A stretch of DNA of 64,000 nt. Source: CALIZF01 sp046292445 (GTDB taxonomy: Bacteria; Pseudomonadota; Alphaproteobacteria; Rhodobacterales; Rhodobacteraceae). Of this stretch, positions 16,522 to 25,263 are shown in pieces; the stretch's first letter is position 1, and each line of letters starts with the position of its first letter. The notes under the pieces were generated by a model, which was given only the letters and a program-made list of their open reading frames with translations, ran no database searches and was not told the DNA's origin. Location of the stretch: contig JBKBQT010000004.1 of the NCBI GenBank assembly GCA_046292445.1, forward strand, positions 115,479 to 179,478, given 5' to 3'. The position numbers were made by a program, and so were the translations under genes.

Positions 16522-17154
16522 TCATCGCGGCGGATCCATCCGGGCATTTCGCAACCGGCAATCGCGGATGGCGTCAGCACCGCATCGGCGCGGCTCCAGC
16601 GTGCGCGTAAGACAGACGCGAACCTCATGGATCGCGCCGTCCCGGCAGGTCACCGTCACCATGTCGCGCGTCAGGCCGGGATTGGCGGCGAGGAACGCGG
16701 CCTCGACCGCAGCGGCGTCGATCGTGATGGCATGGTCCATCCGGGCAAAGGCCCGGGGCATGCGAACGCGGTCGAGGGCGCGGGCGCTTGCGAGGTAATA
16801 GTCGCGCGCCGAAAGCCCGGAACACCGCCCGTGTTTCTGCCATTGATGCCAGGCGAGCCCCGCCGAGCCGTAGAGCTGCCCCGCAGCCGCCGTCTCGGCC
16901 CGCGTCGGATCGCGCTGCACGGTGCGGCACCAGCTCGGCCAGCCCCGTTCGTGCTGCGGCCACAGGCCATGCAGCCCGAACCCCTTGCCCGCCCCGTCGG
17001 CGCAGCGCGCATCGCCGCGCGCATCGCCCTCGGCGGCGCACCAGGCGGGCGTCCAGCTGAAGGCGGCGATGTAATAGTCGAAAGCCCCCGCCCGGTCGCC
17101 CTCGGCCCGCACGGGCGAGGCCAGCGCCAGGCAAAGCATCAAGATCAGCCGCAT
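16522..17154 (-). CDS. Secreted ribonuclease T2 family protein
   Basis: 210 residues with a cleavable signal peptide (MRLILMLCLALASPVRA). CAS I is LHGLWPQ with His62 and Trp65; CAS II is HQWQKHGRC (residues 103-111) with Lys107 and His108. Six or more Cys suggest disulfides, as in secreted T2 enzymes. The enzyme would cut RNA in the periplasm or outside the cell for nutrient scavenging. Gln104 stands where many members have Glu. It is divergent from trcR across 123 nt and convergent with cspA. The start at 17154 is fixed by the signal peptide. Confidence 0.9.
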   Translation of the reverse strand: MRLILMLCLALASPVRAEGDRAGAFDYYIAAFSWTPAWCAAEGDARGDARCADGAGKGFGLHGLWPQHERGWPSWCRTVQRDPTRAETAAAGQLYGSAGLAWHQWQKHGRCSGLSARDYYLASARALDRVRMPRAFARMDHAITIDAAAVEAAFLAANPGLTRDMVTVTCRDGAIHEVRVCLTRTLEPRRCGADAIRDCRLRNARMDPPR

Positions 17155-17277
17155 CGGCCCTTTTCCTTTCCGTTCCGCTTGGCTATACCCGGTTGATCCC
17201 CCGACAGCGCGGATCGGCGGACCCTGCGGGGCCGCAGCCGTTTTCCCGGCACCGATGGGGCTTGTAAAGGAGGCACC

Positions 17278-18027
17278 ATGTCCAAGCCGCTCATGGCCAA
17301 GGCCACCGCCGTCTGGCTGGTCGAGAACACCACCCTCACCTTCCGGCAGATCGCCGATTTCTGCGGCCTGCACGAGCTTGAGGTGCAGGGGATCGCGGAT
17401 GGCGACGTGGCGACCGGGGTCAAGGGCTTTGACCCCGTTGGCAACAGCCAGCTCGATGCGATCGAGATCGAGCGGGGCGAGAAGGATCCGCTCTACAAGC
17501 TCAAGATCAAGCACAACCCGGCCGCCATCGGCGAGGAAAAGCGCCGCGGGCCGCGTTATACCCCGCTGTCCAAGCGCCAGGACCGCCCGGCGGCGATCCT
17601 GTGGCTGGTCAAGTTCCACCCGGAGCTTTCGGACGGCCAGATCGGCAAGCTCGTGGGGACCACCAAGCCGACGATCCAGTCGATCCGCGACCGCAGCCAC
17701 TGGAATATCGCCAACATCACGCCGGTCGATCCGGTGGCGCTGGGCCTCTGCCGGCAATCCGAACTGGATGCGGCGGTTCAACTCGCGGTCAAGAAGAAGA
17801 ACGCCGACCGGCCGGTGCTGTCGGATGACGAGCGGCGCAAGCTGGTCTCGACGCAATCCTCGCTCGCCATGCCAGCCGAGCCGCGCATCCCCGCGTCCGT
17901 CGCCGGCCTTGCCGGCTTCACGCTGAGCGAGCCCGAGGAAAAGCCGCGCGACTATTCGGATGCCGACAGCTTCTTCAACCTGCCCGAGGGCAAGGAGGAC
18001 GACGAGGACGACAATCTGGTGCGCTGA
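17278..18027 (+). CDS. trcR: Cell-cycle transcriptional regulator TrcR (DUF1013)
   Basis: 249 residues. The sequence matches the alphaproteobacterial DUF1013 family throughout: VWLVENTTLTFRQIADFCGL, KRRGPRYTPLSKRQDRPAAI, and a second helix-turn-helix-like LSDGQIGKLVGTTKPTIQSI. DUF1013 proteins are known as TrcR, a regulator that acts with RNA polymerase and affects cell-cycle genes. The C-terminal 50 residues are Pro/Asp/Glu-rich and probably disordered. GGAGGC precedes the ATG. Family assignment is firm; regulatory targets here are not visible. Confidence 0.9.
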   Translation: MSKPLMAKATAVWLVENTTLTFRQIADFCGLHELEVQGIADGDVATGVKGFDPVGNSQLDAIEIERGEKDPLYKLKIKHNPAAIGEEKRRGPRYTPLSKRQDRPAAILWLVKFHPELSDGQIGKLVGTTKPTIQSIRDRSHWNIANITPVDPVALGLCRQSELDAAVQLAVKKKNADRPVLSDDERRKLVSTQSSLAMPAEPRIPASVAGLAGFTLSEPEEKPRDYSDADSFFNLPEGKEDDEDDNLVR

Positions 18028-18099
18028 GCGGCGGCGCGCCCGCCCGGCGGCCAGGCGCCCGGCGAAGCGTCTGGGCTTTTGCCGGGCCGTCTGCGCCGC

Positions 18100-18534
18100 T
18101 CAGCGCCGTTGAAGCGTGCCGACGTATTCGGCAAGCGCGACCAGGCGTTCGGGCGTCGGCGTCATCACGCCGGGGCCGGTCTCCACAAGCACCGTATCCC
18201 CCTCCAAGAGCGGCCCGAACTCCGGCATGACCCCGCCGCCGCCACCCTGCCCGGCGGAATAGCCGTAGACCTTCGCCATCACCCGCACGAGCGGATAGGT
18301 TCCGCCCGCGGCTGTCGCCAGCCGCGTCAGGTCGGCCGGCCGGGCGGCAAGGCCCGCCGCCGCCGGGCCGTCGCCGCGCCCGCTGTCGCCGTGGCAGCCT
18401 GCGCAATAGGTGGCGTAAAGGTCCTTGCCGCTGACCGCCGCCACCCGCGCGCCCCCACCCGCCTCAAGCAGTGGCGCGCAGGCCGCCAATGCCGCCGCCC
18501 CGGCCACCAGAACTGCCCCGATCCATGCCTGCAT
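18100..18534 (-). CDS. Lipoprotein c-type cytochrome
   Basis: 144 residues. A lipobox (ALAAC, Cys19) ends the signal sequence. One haem-binding motif CAGCH lies at residues 44-48, with candidate Met ligands in VMPEF. This is a class I-like mono-haem domain anchored to the membrane by lipid, so it probably passes electrons in the periplasm. Five Gly in a row (SAGQGGGGG) form an odd flexible loop before the Met region. The ATG at 18534 fits the signal peptide. It converges with trcR and is divergent from the SPOR gene. Confidence 0.82.
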   Translation of the reverse strand: MQAWIGAVLVAGAAALAACAPLLEAGGGARVAAVSGKDLYATYCAGCHGDSGRGDGPAAAGLAARPADLTRLATAAGGTYPLVRVMAKVYGYSAGQGGGGGVMPEFGPLLEGDTVLVETGPGVMTPTPERLVALAEYVGTLQRR

Positions 18535-18748
18535 TGCTGCCTCCGCCTGAACCGCCGGGTCATCGCCCGGCGCTGACGCAAGAGTGACCCGCGACGGGGC
18601 CGATCGCAACGCCCAACCGCGCGAGGAAATCCGCCGCCGGTCCCCCGCGCCCTTTCCAGCCTCCCCGCTGACGGCTATGATGCGTACAAGGTGCAAGGCA
18701 CCCCGAGGCATCAGAGGAGCGCGGGCCAGCCGCGCCGGAAGGATGGGC

Positions 18749-19615
18749 ATGACGGGCAGGGCGCGAGTCGCATGGGGGCTCACCGCGATTGCGGTCGCTT
18801 TGGCGGGTTGCGGCGAGGGGGCCTCGCCGCTCGGGTTTCTGCGCAGCGGGACGGACGAGGCCGCACCGGCGGCCGCTTCCAACGAGACACGGATCGTGGA
18901 GCGGGACGTCGAGGCGCCGCAGGTGTTCCGCGCGGCCGAGCCGGGGCTGTGGGACGGGCGGCCGTCGCTCGGCGGGGTCTGGGTGGCCTATCCGGGGGTC
19001 CGCGATCCCGAACGGGTCATCATCCGCAACCCCGGCAACGGGCGTTTCGTGATCGGCGCCTTGTTCCGGCGGGAGCGCGAGAACCCGGGGCCCAAGCTGC
19101 AGATTTCGTCCGATGCCGCCGCCGCGCTCGGCATGCTGGCCGGCCAGCCGGCCGCGCTCGAGGTCGTGGCGCTGCGCCGCGAGGAGGTGCCGCAGGCGGC
19201 GCCGCCCAACCCGATCCTCGACACCGCCGAGACGGTGGAGACCGAGGCGCTCGATCCGGCGCCCCTCCCGGCCCCGACCCTGTCGCCGGCTGCCGTCGCC
19301 GCGGCGCCGGCAGCCACCGCCGCGCCTGCGGCGGCCGCACCCGCCCCGGCCGCGCCCGCCCGCGCCGCCGCCCCGGCCGCAACCGGCCGCACCCTGCTGC
19401 AGATCGGCATCTTCAGCGTCGAGGCCAATGCGACGCGCGCGGCGACGCAGGTCCGCACGACCGGCGCCAATGTCCAGGTCAAGCGCGAGGAAAGCCAGGG
19501 CAAGGCGTTCTGGCGCGTGCTGGCCGGGCCCGAGGGCGATGCCGCCAAGCGGGCCGACCTGCTCGCCCGGGTCAAGGCGCTCGGCTATGCCGATGCCTAT
19601 TTCGTGAGCCGCTGA
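18749..19615 (+). CDS. SPOR-domain outer-membrane lipoprotein
   Basis: 288 residues. The signal peptide ends in a lipobox (VALAGC, Cys21). A central globular part (about 45-160; VIGALFRRERENPGPKLQISSDAAAALGML) is followed by an Ala/Pro linker (175-210) and a C-terminal SPOR domain (LLQIGIFSVEANATRAATQV). SPOR domains bind denuded septal peptidoglycan, so it likely acts at division sites; the layout recalls RlpA-like lipoproteins without the double-psi barrel. ATG 18749 has GGAAGG at 6-nt spacing, better than ATG 18743. It leads an operon with a D,D-carboxypeptidase 42 nt downstream. Confidence 0.85.
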   Translation: MTGRARVAWGLTAIAVALAGCGEGASPLGFLRSGTDEAAPAAASNETRIVERDVEAPQVFRAAEPGLWDGRPSLGGVWVAYPGVRDPERVIIRNPGNGRFVIGALFRRERENPGPKLQISSDAAAALGMLAGQPAALEVVALRREEVPQAAPPNPILDTAETVETEALDPAPLPAPTLSPAAVAAAPAATAAPAAAAPAPAAPARAAAPAATGRTLLQIGIFSVEANATRAATQVRTTGANVQVKREESQGKAFWRVLAGPEGDAAKRADLLARVKALGYADAYFVSR

Positions 19616-19657
19616 TACCTGACGAAAACTGCCGCCACTGAATGCCAAGGAGGCCGC

Positions 19658-20800
19658 ATGCACCGCCTGATCCTCGCCGCCGCGCTGACGCTGCTCGCCG
19701 CCCTGCCCGCCCGCGCGGCCTTCGAGACGCGCGCGCAGGCGGCGTGGGTCTATGACATGGGCACGGGCACCGTCCTTCTGGAAAAGGATGCCGACCGCGC
19801 CCTGCCCCCGGCCTCGATGTCCAAGCTGATGACGCTCTACATGCTGTTCGAGGCGCTGCGCGACGGGCGCGTGACGCTCGACAGCGCGTTTTCGGTGTCG
19901 AGCAAGGCCCGGGCGATGGGCGGGTCCACCATGTTCCTGAACGAGCGCGACCGGCCCACGGTGCTCGAACTCATCCGCGGGATCATCGTCAATTCGGGCA
20001 ACGATGCCTGCGTCGTGGTGGCCGAGGGGCTGGCGGGCAGCGAGGAGGCGTTTTCCCGCCTCATGACCGAACGCGCGCGTGCGCTGGGGCTGCAGAACAC
20101 CAACCTCGCCAACTCGACCGGCTGGCCGCACCCGGAACACCGCATGTCGATGCGGGATCTCGGGCTGCTGACGGTGCGGCTGATCGAGGATTTTCCCGAC
20201 TACTACCCCTATTTCAACGAGCGGGAATACGACTACAAGGGTCGCTCGCCGGCCAACCGGTTCAATCGCAACCCGCTGTTCCGGCTGGATATCGGCGCCG
20301 ACGGCCTCAAGACCGGGCATACGTCCGAGGCGGGTTTCGGACTTGTCGGGTCGGCGGTGCAGGGCGGGCGGCGGGTCGTCTTCGTCGTGACCGGTCTGCA
20401 GACCGACCGCGAGCGGTCCGAGGAATCCGAACGGATCGTCAACTGGGCCTTCCGGCAGTTCGTGATGCAGACCGTCGCGGCGGCCGGGCAGCGGCTGGCC
20501 GAAGCCGAGGTCTGGCTCGGCGCGGCACCGACCGTCGGGCTGGTGGCCGCGCGCGAGGCGCGCGTCCTCGTGCCGGCGCTGGTGCAGGACGGTGTTCGCA
20601 CCCGCATCGTCTATACCGGGCCGGTGCCCGCGCCCATCGCACAGGGCAGCGTGCTGGCCGAGATGATCGTGACCGTCCCCGACCTGCCCGACACGCGCAT
20701 CCCGCTGGTGGCCGAGGCGGACGTGCCGCGTGCCGGCGTCGTCGGGCGGATGATGACGGCGGCGCGGGTGCTGACGTCGCGCGCGCTCGCGGCATTCTGA
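19658..20800 (+). CDS. dacC: D-alanyl-D-alanine carboxypeptidase (PBP5/6-type, S11)
   Basis: 380 residues with a signal peptide cleaved near residue 20. The three penicillin-binding motifs are present: SMSK (Ser53-Lys56), SGN (113-115) and KTG (218-220). The C-terminal beta-rich domain is shorter than in E. coli PBP5 and ends in an amphipathic helix (MMTAARVLTSRALAAF) suited to membrane association. It trims pentapeptide side chains in the periplasm. Its place next to a SPOR lipoprotein points to septal wall maturation. The tmk GTG starts 12 nt after the stop. Confidence 0.93.
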   Translation: MHRLILAAALTLLAALPARAAFETRAQAAWVYDMGTGTVLLEKDADRALPPASMSKLMTLYMLFEALRDGRVTLDSAFSVSSKARAMGGSTMFLNERDRPTVLELIRGIIVNSGNDACVVVAEGLAGSEEAFSRLMTERARALGLQNTNLANSTGWPHPEHRMSMRDLGLLTVRLIEDFPDYYPYFNEREYDYKGRSPANRFNRNPLFRLDIGADGLKTGHTSEAGFGLVGSAVQGGRRVVFVVTGLQTDRERSEESERIVNWAFRQFVMQTVAAAGQRLAEAEVWLGAAPTVGLVAAREARVLVPALVQDGVRTRIVYTGPVPAPIAQGSVLAEMIVTVPDLPDTRIPLVAEADVPRAGVVGRMMTAARVLTSRALAAF

Positions 20801-20812
20801 CGGGAGGCGCCG

Positions 20813-21448
20813 GTGGGGCGGCGCGGGCTGTTCGTCAGTTTCGAGGGCATCGACGGGTCGGGCAAATCGACCCAGGCGCGATCGCTCGCGGACCGGCTGC
20901 GCGCGGCGGGCCATGACGTGGTGCTGACCCGCGAGCCGGGGGGGAGCGCGGGGGCCGAGGAAATCCGGCGCCTCGTGCTGACCGGCGCGCCCGACCGCTG
21001 GTCGGCCGAGACCGAGATCCTGCTGTTCACCGCCGCCCGCCGCGATCATGTCGAACGCACGATCCGGCCCGCGCTGGACCGCGGCGCGATCGTCGTCTGC
21101 GACCGGTTCGCCGACAGCACCCGGGTCTATCAGGGCACGACGCGGGGCGATCTGCGCGCGATGGTCGATGCGCTCCATGCGCTCATGATCGGGGAGGAGC
21201 CGGACCTGACGCTGCTGGTGGACATCGACCCCGCCTTGGGCCTTGCGCGGGCCGAGGCGCGGGCGGGGGCCGAGTTGCGGTTCGAGGCGATGGGCCTTGC
21301 GACGCAGGCGCGGATGCGCGCGGCATTCCTCGCGCTTGCCGAGGCGCATCCGGCGCGGTTCCGGGTGATCGACGGGGCGGGCGATCCGGCGCGCGTCGGC
21401 GCGGCGGTGGATGCCGCGCTCGCCCCGCATCTGGCGGCGATGCGGTGA
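20813..21448 (+). CDS. tmk: Thymidylate kinase
   Basis: 211 residues. P-loop GIDGSGKST is at 12-20, the REPGG dTMP-binding motif follows, then DRFADSTRVYQG and a lid region, as in bacterial TMKs. It phosphorylates dTMP to dTDP. It starts with GTG at 20813 behind CGGGAGG. The stop codon overlaps the GTG of holB (GTGA at 21445-21448), so dTTP supply and a replication clamp-loader subunit are translationally coupled, a common bacterial pairing. Confidence 0.95.
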   Translation: MGRRGLFVSFEGIDGSGKSTQARSLADRLRAAGHDVVLTREPGGSAGAEEIRRLVLTGAPDRWSAETEILLFTAARRDHVERTIRPALDRGAIVVCDRFADSTRVYQGTTRGDLRAMVDALHALMIGEEPDLTLLVDIDPALGLARAEARAGAELRFEAMGLATQARMRAAFLALAEAHPARFRVIDGAGDPARVGAAVDAALAPHLAAMR

Positions 21449-22566
21449 GCGACGAGACGCCCGAGGCCGACCGCGCCCCCGGCGCACCGCATCCGCGCGA
21501 CACCGCACGGCTGTTCGGTCAGGAGACGGCCGAGTCGGCGTTCCTCGGGGCGTGGACGGCGGGCCGCATGCATCACGCCTGGCTGCTCTCGGGGCCGCGC
21601 GGCGTCGGCAAGGCGACGCTGGCCTGGCGGCTTGCCCGGTTCCTGCTGGCTGCGCCCGAGGATGACGGCGGCATGTTCGCGCCGCCGCCGCCCGCAAGCC
21701 TCGACATTCCCGATGGCCACCCCGTCGCCCGCCGGATGCGGGCGATGGCCGAGCCGCGGCTGTTCCTGTTGCGCCGCCCGTGGGACGAGCAGGCCAAGCG
21801 GCTGCGCGCCGTGATCCCGGTGGACGAGGTGCGGCGGATGCAGGGGTTCCTGCGCCTCTCGGCCGCCGACGGCGGACGACGGGCGGTGATCGTCGATGCG
21901 GCCGAAGACATGAACCCCGAGGCGGCGAATGCGATGCTCAAGCTGCTGGAAGAGCCGCCGCGGGGCGTGACCTTCCTGATGGTCAGCCACCAGCCGATGC
22001 GGCTTCTGCCCACCATCCGCTCGCGCTGTCGGGCGCTGGCCTGCGCCCCGCTCGCGCCCGACGCGCTGGCGGCGGCGCTGGCGCAGGCCGGGGTCGATGC
22101 GGGGGGCGATGCGGCGGCGCTGGCGGAACTGTCGGGCGGGTCGGCCGGCGAGGCGATCCGGATCGTCGAAGGAGGCGGGGTTGCGCTCTATGCCGCGCTC
22201 GTGCGCCTGTTCTCCGCCCGGCCGCAGGCCGACCGCGGCGCGGCGCTGGCGCTGGCCGAGGCCGCGGGCCGAGGCGGGGCCGAGGCTTTCGATCTGACGG
22301 TGCAGATGATCGACCGGCTGCTGGCCCGCGTCGCCCGGGCCGGGGCGCAGGGTGCGCCGCCGCCCGAGGCCGCACCGGGCGAGGCGGCGCTGCTGGTGCG
22401 GCTTGCGCCCGACCGTCACGCCGCTGTCCGCTGGGCCGATCTGGCGCAGACGCTCGGCGCGCGGGCGCGGGCCGGGCGGGCGGTCAACCTTGACCCCGCC
22501 GCGCTGGTGCTCGATATGCTGCTCAGGATCGACGCGGCGGCGGCTGCGCCTGGCCGGAGCGCGTGA
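21445..22566 (+). CDS. holB: DNA polymerase III delta-prime subunit
   Basis: 373 residues, AAA+ clamp-loader type. The N-terminal domain has SGPRGVGKATLAWRLARFLL, a P-loop in which the usual GKT/S is GKA, as expected for the non-hydrolysing delta-prime subunit. It continues with VDAAEDMNPEAANAMLKLLEEPP and SRCRALACAPL (sensor 1/SRC motif). The region between P-loop and Walker B contains only one Cys, so the zinc module may be reduced. GTG start at 21445 overlaps the tmk stop. It loads the beta clamp during replication. Confidence 0.92.
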   Translation: MSDETPEADRAPGAPHPRDTARLFGQETAESAFLGAWTAGRMHHAWLLSGPRGVGKATLAWRLARFLLAAPEDDGGMFAPPPPASLDIPDGHPVARRMRAMAEPRLFLLRRPWDEQAKRLRAVIPVDEVRRMQGFLRLSAADGGRRAVIVDAAEDMNPEAANAMLKLLEEPPRGVTFLMVSHQPMRLLPTIRSRCRALACAPLAPDALAAALAQAGVDAGGDAAALAELSGGSAGEAIRIVEGGGVALYAALVRLFSARPQADRGAALALAEAAGRGGAEAFDLTVQMIDRLLARVARAGAQGAPPPEAAPGEAALLVRLAPDRHAAVRWADLAQTLGARARAGRAVNLDPAALVLDMLLRIDAAAAAPGRSA

Positions 22567-22568
22567 GG

Positions 22569-23381
22569 ATGACCCCCCGGACGACCCCAGACCTGGTGGA
22601 CAGCCATTGCCACCTCGATTTCCCCGTTTTCGAGGGGGAATTGTCCGCCGTGATCGCACGGGCTCGGGCGGCCGGCGTCACCCGGATGGTCACGATCTGC
22701 ACCCGCGACCGGAGCGAGCCGGTGGTGCGCGCCATCGCCGAGGCGCATGAGGGCGTGTTCTTCGCCTTCGGCATCCATCCGATGAACGTTGAGGAGGAAC
22801 CGCCGGTGACCGTCGAGCGGCTGGTCGCCGTCGCCCGGCACCCCAAATGCATCGGCATCGGCGAGACCGGCCTCGACTACCACTATTCGGCCGACAGCGC
22901 GGCCGCGCAGCAGGCGAGCCTGCGCATCCATATCGCCGCGGCGCGGGCGACTGGCCTTCCGCTTGTCGTCCATGCCCGCGATGCCGACGCCGACATGGCG
23001 CGCATCCTGACCGAGGAACACCGCGCGGGTGCCTTTGCCGGGGTGATGCATTGCTTCACATCCTCGGCCGCGCTGGCGGAAACCGCGCTGTCGCTGGGGT
23101 TCTACCTGTCGATGTCGGGGATCGCGGCCTTTCCCAAAAGCCACGCGCTGCGCGCGATCTTTGCCGCCGCCCCGCGCGATCGTATCCTGGTCGAGACCGA
23201 CGCCCCCTATCTCGCCCCGCCGCCGCACCGCGGGCAGCGCAACGAGCCGGCCTATGTCGCGCATACGGCAGCGGCCGGGGCGGCCGCGCTCGGGATGGAT
23301 CCGGACGAATTCGCGGCGCTGACCTCGGGCAATTTCGACCGGCTGTTTTCCAAGGCGGCCCGCGCGGCGCGGGCGGCGTGA
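22569..23381 (+). CDS. tatD: TatD-family metal-dependent hydrolase
   Basis: 270 residues, a TIM-barrel amidohydrolase. Metal ligands are visible: DSHCHLDFP at the start, GETGLDYHY with the bridging Glu, HARDAD, MHCFT and ETDAPYLAP. TatD-family proteins are 3'-5' DNA exonucleases/deoxyribonucleases. ATG 22569 is preferred because GGAG lies 7 nt upstream; a GTG at 22563 overlapping the holB stop is the alternative. It sits in the tmk-holB-tatD-MBL run seen across alphaproteobacteria. Confidence 0.93.
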   Translation: MTPRTTPDLVDSHCHLDFPVFEGELSAVIARARAAGVTRMVTICTRDRSEPVVRAIAEAHEGVFFAFGIHPMNVEEEPPVTVERLVAVARHPKCIGIGETGLDYHYSADSAAAQQASLRIHIAAARATGLPLVVHARDADADMARILTEEHRAGAFAGVMHCFTSSAALAETALSLGFYLSMSGIAAFPKSHALRAIFAAAPRDRILVETDAPYLAPPPHRGQRNEPAYVAHTAAAGAAALGMDPDEFAALTSGNFDRLFSKAARAARAA

Positions 23382-23386
23382 CGGGG

Positions 23387-24187
23387 ATGGACATGCTCCG
23401 CTTTACCATCCTCGGCTGCGGGTCATCGGGCGGCGTGCCGCGCCTTGGCAACCACTGGGGCGACTGCGACCCGTCGAACCCGCGCAACCGGCGCCGGCGC
23501 TGCTCGATGCTGGTCGAGCGGATCGGGGCGCGGGGCATCACCCGCGCGCTGATCGACACCACGCCCGACATGCGCGATCAGCTCCTCGATACCGAGGTCG
23601 GCACACTCGATGCGGTGGTCTACACCCATGCCCATGCCGACCATGTCCATGGCATCGACGATCTGCGCCAGATCGTCTACAACATGCGCCGCCGCCTGCC
23701 GGTCTGGGCGGACGGGCCGACGACCGATGCGCTTCTGTCCCGGTTCGGCTACGCCTTCGTGCAGCCGCCGGGCTCGCCCTATCCGCCGATCCTCGATCTG
23801 AACGCGATCCGGGGGCCGTTCGAGATCGCCGGGCCCGGCGGGCCGATCCCCTTCACGCCGTTCGAGGTCGGGCACGGGTCCATGGACGCGCTGGGGTTCC
23901 GCATCGGCGGCCTTGCCTATCTCCCCGATGTCGTGACGATCCCGGATGCGGCCTGGCCAGTGCTGGCGGGGCTCGACTGCTGGGTGCTCGACGCGCTGCG
24001 GCGCACGCCGCATCCGACGCATGCCCATCTCGCCCTGTCGCTCGAATGGATCGCGCGGGCGCGTCCCGCGCGGGCGGTACTGACCAACATGCATATCGAC
24101 CTCGACTATGCGACGCTCGAGCGCGAGACGCCGGCCCACATCACCCCGGCCTACGACGGGATGGTGATCGAGTATCCGGCCGCCTGA
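23387..24187 (+). CDS. MBL-fold metallohydrolase (PhnP-like)
   Basis: 266 residues. LGCGSSGGVPR opens the fold, and THAHADHVHGIDDL is the HxHxDH zinc-binding motif. MDALGFRIGGLAYLPDV and the C-terminal TNMHIDLDY complete the PhnP-type metallo-beta-lactamase/phosphodiesterase fold. A Cys-containing segment (GDCDPSNPRNRRRRCS) near residues 26-41 is typical of this branch. Related enzymes cleave cyclic phosphodiesters; the substrate here is unknown. ATG 23387 starts 5 nt after the tatD stop; ATG 23393 is also possible. Confidence 0.88.
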   Translation: MDMLRFTILGCGSSGGVPRLGNHWGDCDPSNPRNRRRRCSMLVERIGARGITRALIDTTPDMRDQLLDTEVGTLDAVVYTHAHADHVHGIDDLRQIVYNMRRRLPVWADGPTTDALLSRFGYAFVQPPGSPYPPILDLNAIRGPFEIAGPGGPIPFTPFEVGHGSMDALGFRIGGLAYLPDVVTIPDAAWPVLAGLDCWVLDALRRTPHPTHAHLALSLEWIARARPARAVLTNMHIDLDYATLERETPAHITPAYDGMVIEYPAA

Positions 24188-24192
24188 CATCG

Positions 24193-25122
24193 ATGCAGGC
24201 GCTGATCGAGGTCATCCTGCCGGTGTTCCTCGTGATCGGGGCCGGCTATCTTGCCGTGCGCGGGGGGCTGTTTCCCGATGCGGGCGTGGACGGGCTGATG
24301 ACCTTCACCCAGGGCTTTGCGATCCCTTGCCTGCTGTTCCGTGCGATCGCGACCCTCGATCTGGGGCAGGATTTCGACACCCGCATGCTCGCGGCGTTCT
24401 ACACCGGCGCAACCGTGTCGTTCACCGTCGCGCTGCTGGCCGCGCGCCTCGCCTTCGGCCGGGACTGGCCCGATGCGGTGGCGATCGGGTTCGTCGGGCT
24501 GTTCTCGAACTCGGTCCTGCTCGGCCTGCCGATCATGGAACGCGCCTTCGGACCGGCGGCGCTGGCGGGCAATTACGCCATCGTCGCGTTGCATGCACCG
24601 TTCTGCTACGCGCTCGGCATCACGGCGATGGAGCTGGCGCGGGCGGGCGCCGGCGGCTTGCGCGGCCTTGGGCCGCGGGTGCTGCGGGCGATGTTCCGCA
24701 ATGCGCTGGTGATCGGCATCATGCTCGGCTTTGCGGTAAACCTGTCGGGCGTCGCGCTGCCGGTCCCCGTGACCGATGCGGTCGATCTGATGGTGCGCGC
24801 GGCCCTGCCGGCGGCGCTGTTCGGGCTGGGCGGCGTGCTCACCCGCTATCGGCCCGAAGGCGACATGCGCATCATCCTGACCGTGACCGCCTGCTCGCTC
24901 CTGCTGCACCCGGCGGTGACCTGGGGGATGGCAACGGCATTGTCGGTCGGCGGGGCGGGGATGCGGTCGGCGGTGGTGACAGCGGCGATGGCGCCGGGGG
25001 TCAACGCTTATGTCTTTGCAAACATCTACGGGGTGGGAAAGCGGGTGGCCGCCTCGACGGTCCTTCTGGCCACCGCGTTGACCATCCTGACCGCCTGGGG
25101 ATGGCTCGCCCTCCTGAAGTAG
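24193..25122 (+). CDS. AEC-family (auxin efflux carrier-like) transporter
   Basis: 309 residues with about ten hydrophobic segments and a polar central loop (about 155-170). Features of the AEC/malonate-permease family are the N-terminal LPVFLVIGAGYLAVR, the FSNSVLLGLPIM segment and the C-terminal APGVNAYVFANIYGV. Relatives export or import dicarboxylates or amino-acid-derived acids. The ATG at 24193 lies 5 nt after the MBL gene stop, so it may be read from the same operon. The tRNA-Leu gene lies 8 nt beyond its stop on the other strand. Confidence 0.87.
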   Translation: MQALIEVILPVFLVIGAGYLAVRGGLFPDAGVDGLMTFTQGFAIPCLLFRAIATLDLGQDFDTRMLAAFYTGATVSFTVALLAARLAFGRDWPDAVAIGFVGLFSNSVLLGLPIMERAFGPAALAGNYAIVALHAPFCYALGITAMELARAGAGGLRGLGPRVLRAMFRNALVIGIMLGFAVNLSGVALPVPVTDAVDLMVRAALPAALFGLGGVLTRYRPEGDMRIILTVTACSLLLHPAVTWGMATALSVGGAGMRSAVVTAAMAPGVNAYVFANIYGVGKRVAASTVLLATALTILTAWGWLALLK

Positions 25123-25130
25123 GAGGGCTA

Positions 25131-25217
25131 TGGTGCGGTCGAGAAGACTCGAACTTCCACTCCGGTTAAGGAACAGCGACCTCAACGCTGCGCGTCTACC
25201 AATTCCGCCACGACCGC
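25131..25217 (-). tRNA. tRNA-Leu (anticodon GAG)
   Basis: Read on the minus strand, the acceptor arm GCGGTCG pairs with CGACCGC, followed by discriminator A and an encoded CCA (25133-25131). The D arm starts GGCGGAATTGGTAGACGC. The anticodon stem CAGCG/CGCTG encloses loop TTGAGGT with anticodon GAG. A long variable arm and GTTCGAGTC T-loop identify a class II leucine tRNA. Length is 87 with CCA. Confidence 0.95.
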
Positions 25218-25263
25218 ACTGCGGCGCGATGTAGCCGAGGCCGCGGGCGATGAAAAGGGGGTA

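Noticed and set aside
18560..21697. 1045-codon minus-strand frame
   Set aside because: Antisense to the SPOR, dacC and tmk genes; composition is Arg/Gly/Ala-rich shadow, without motifs.
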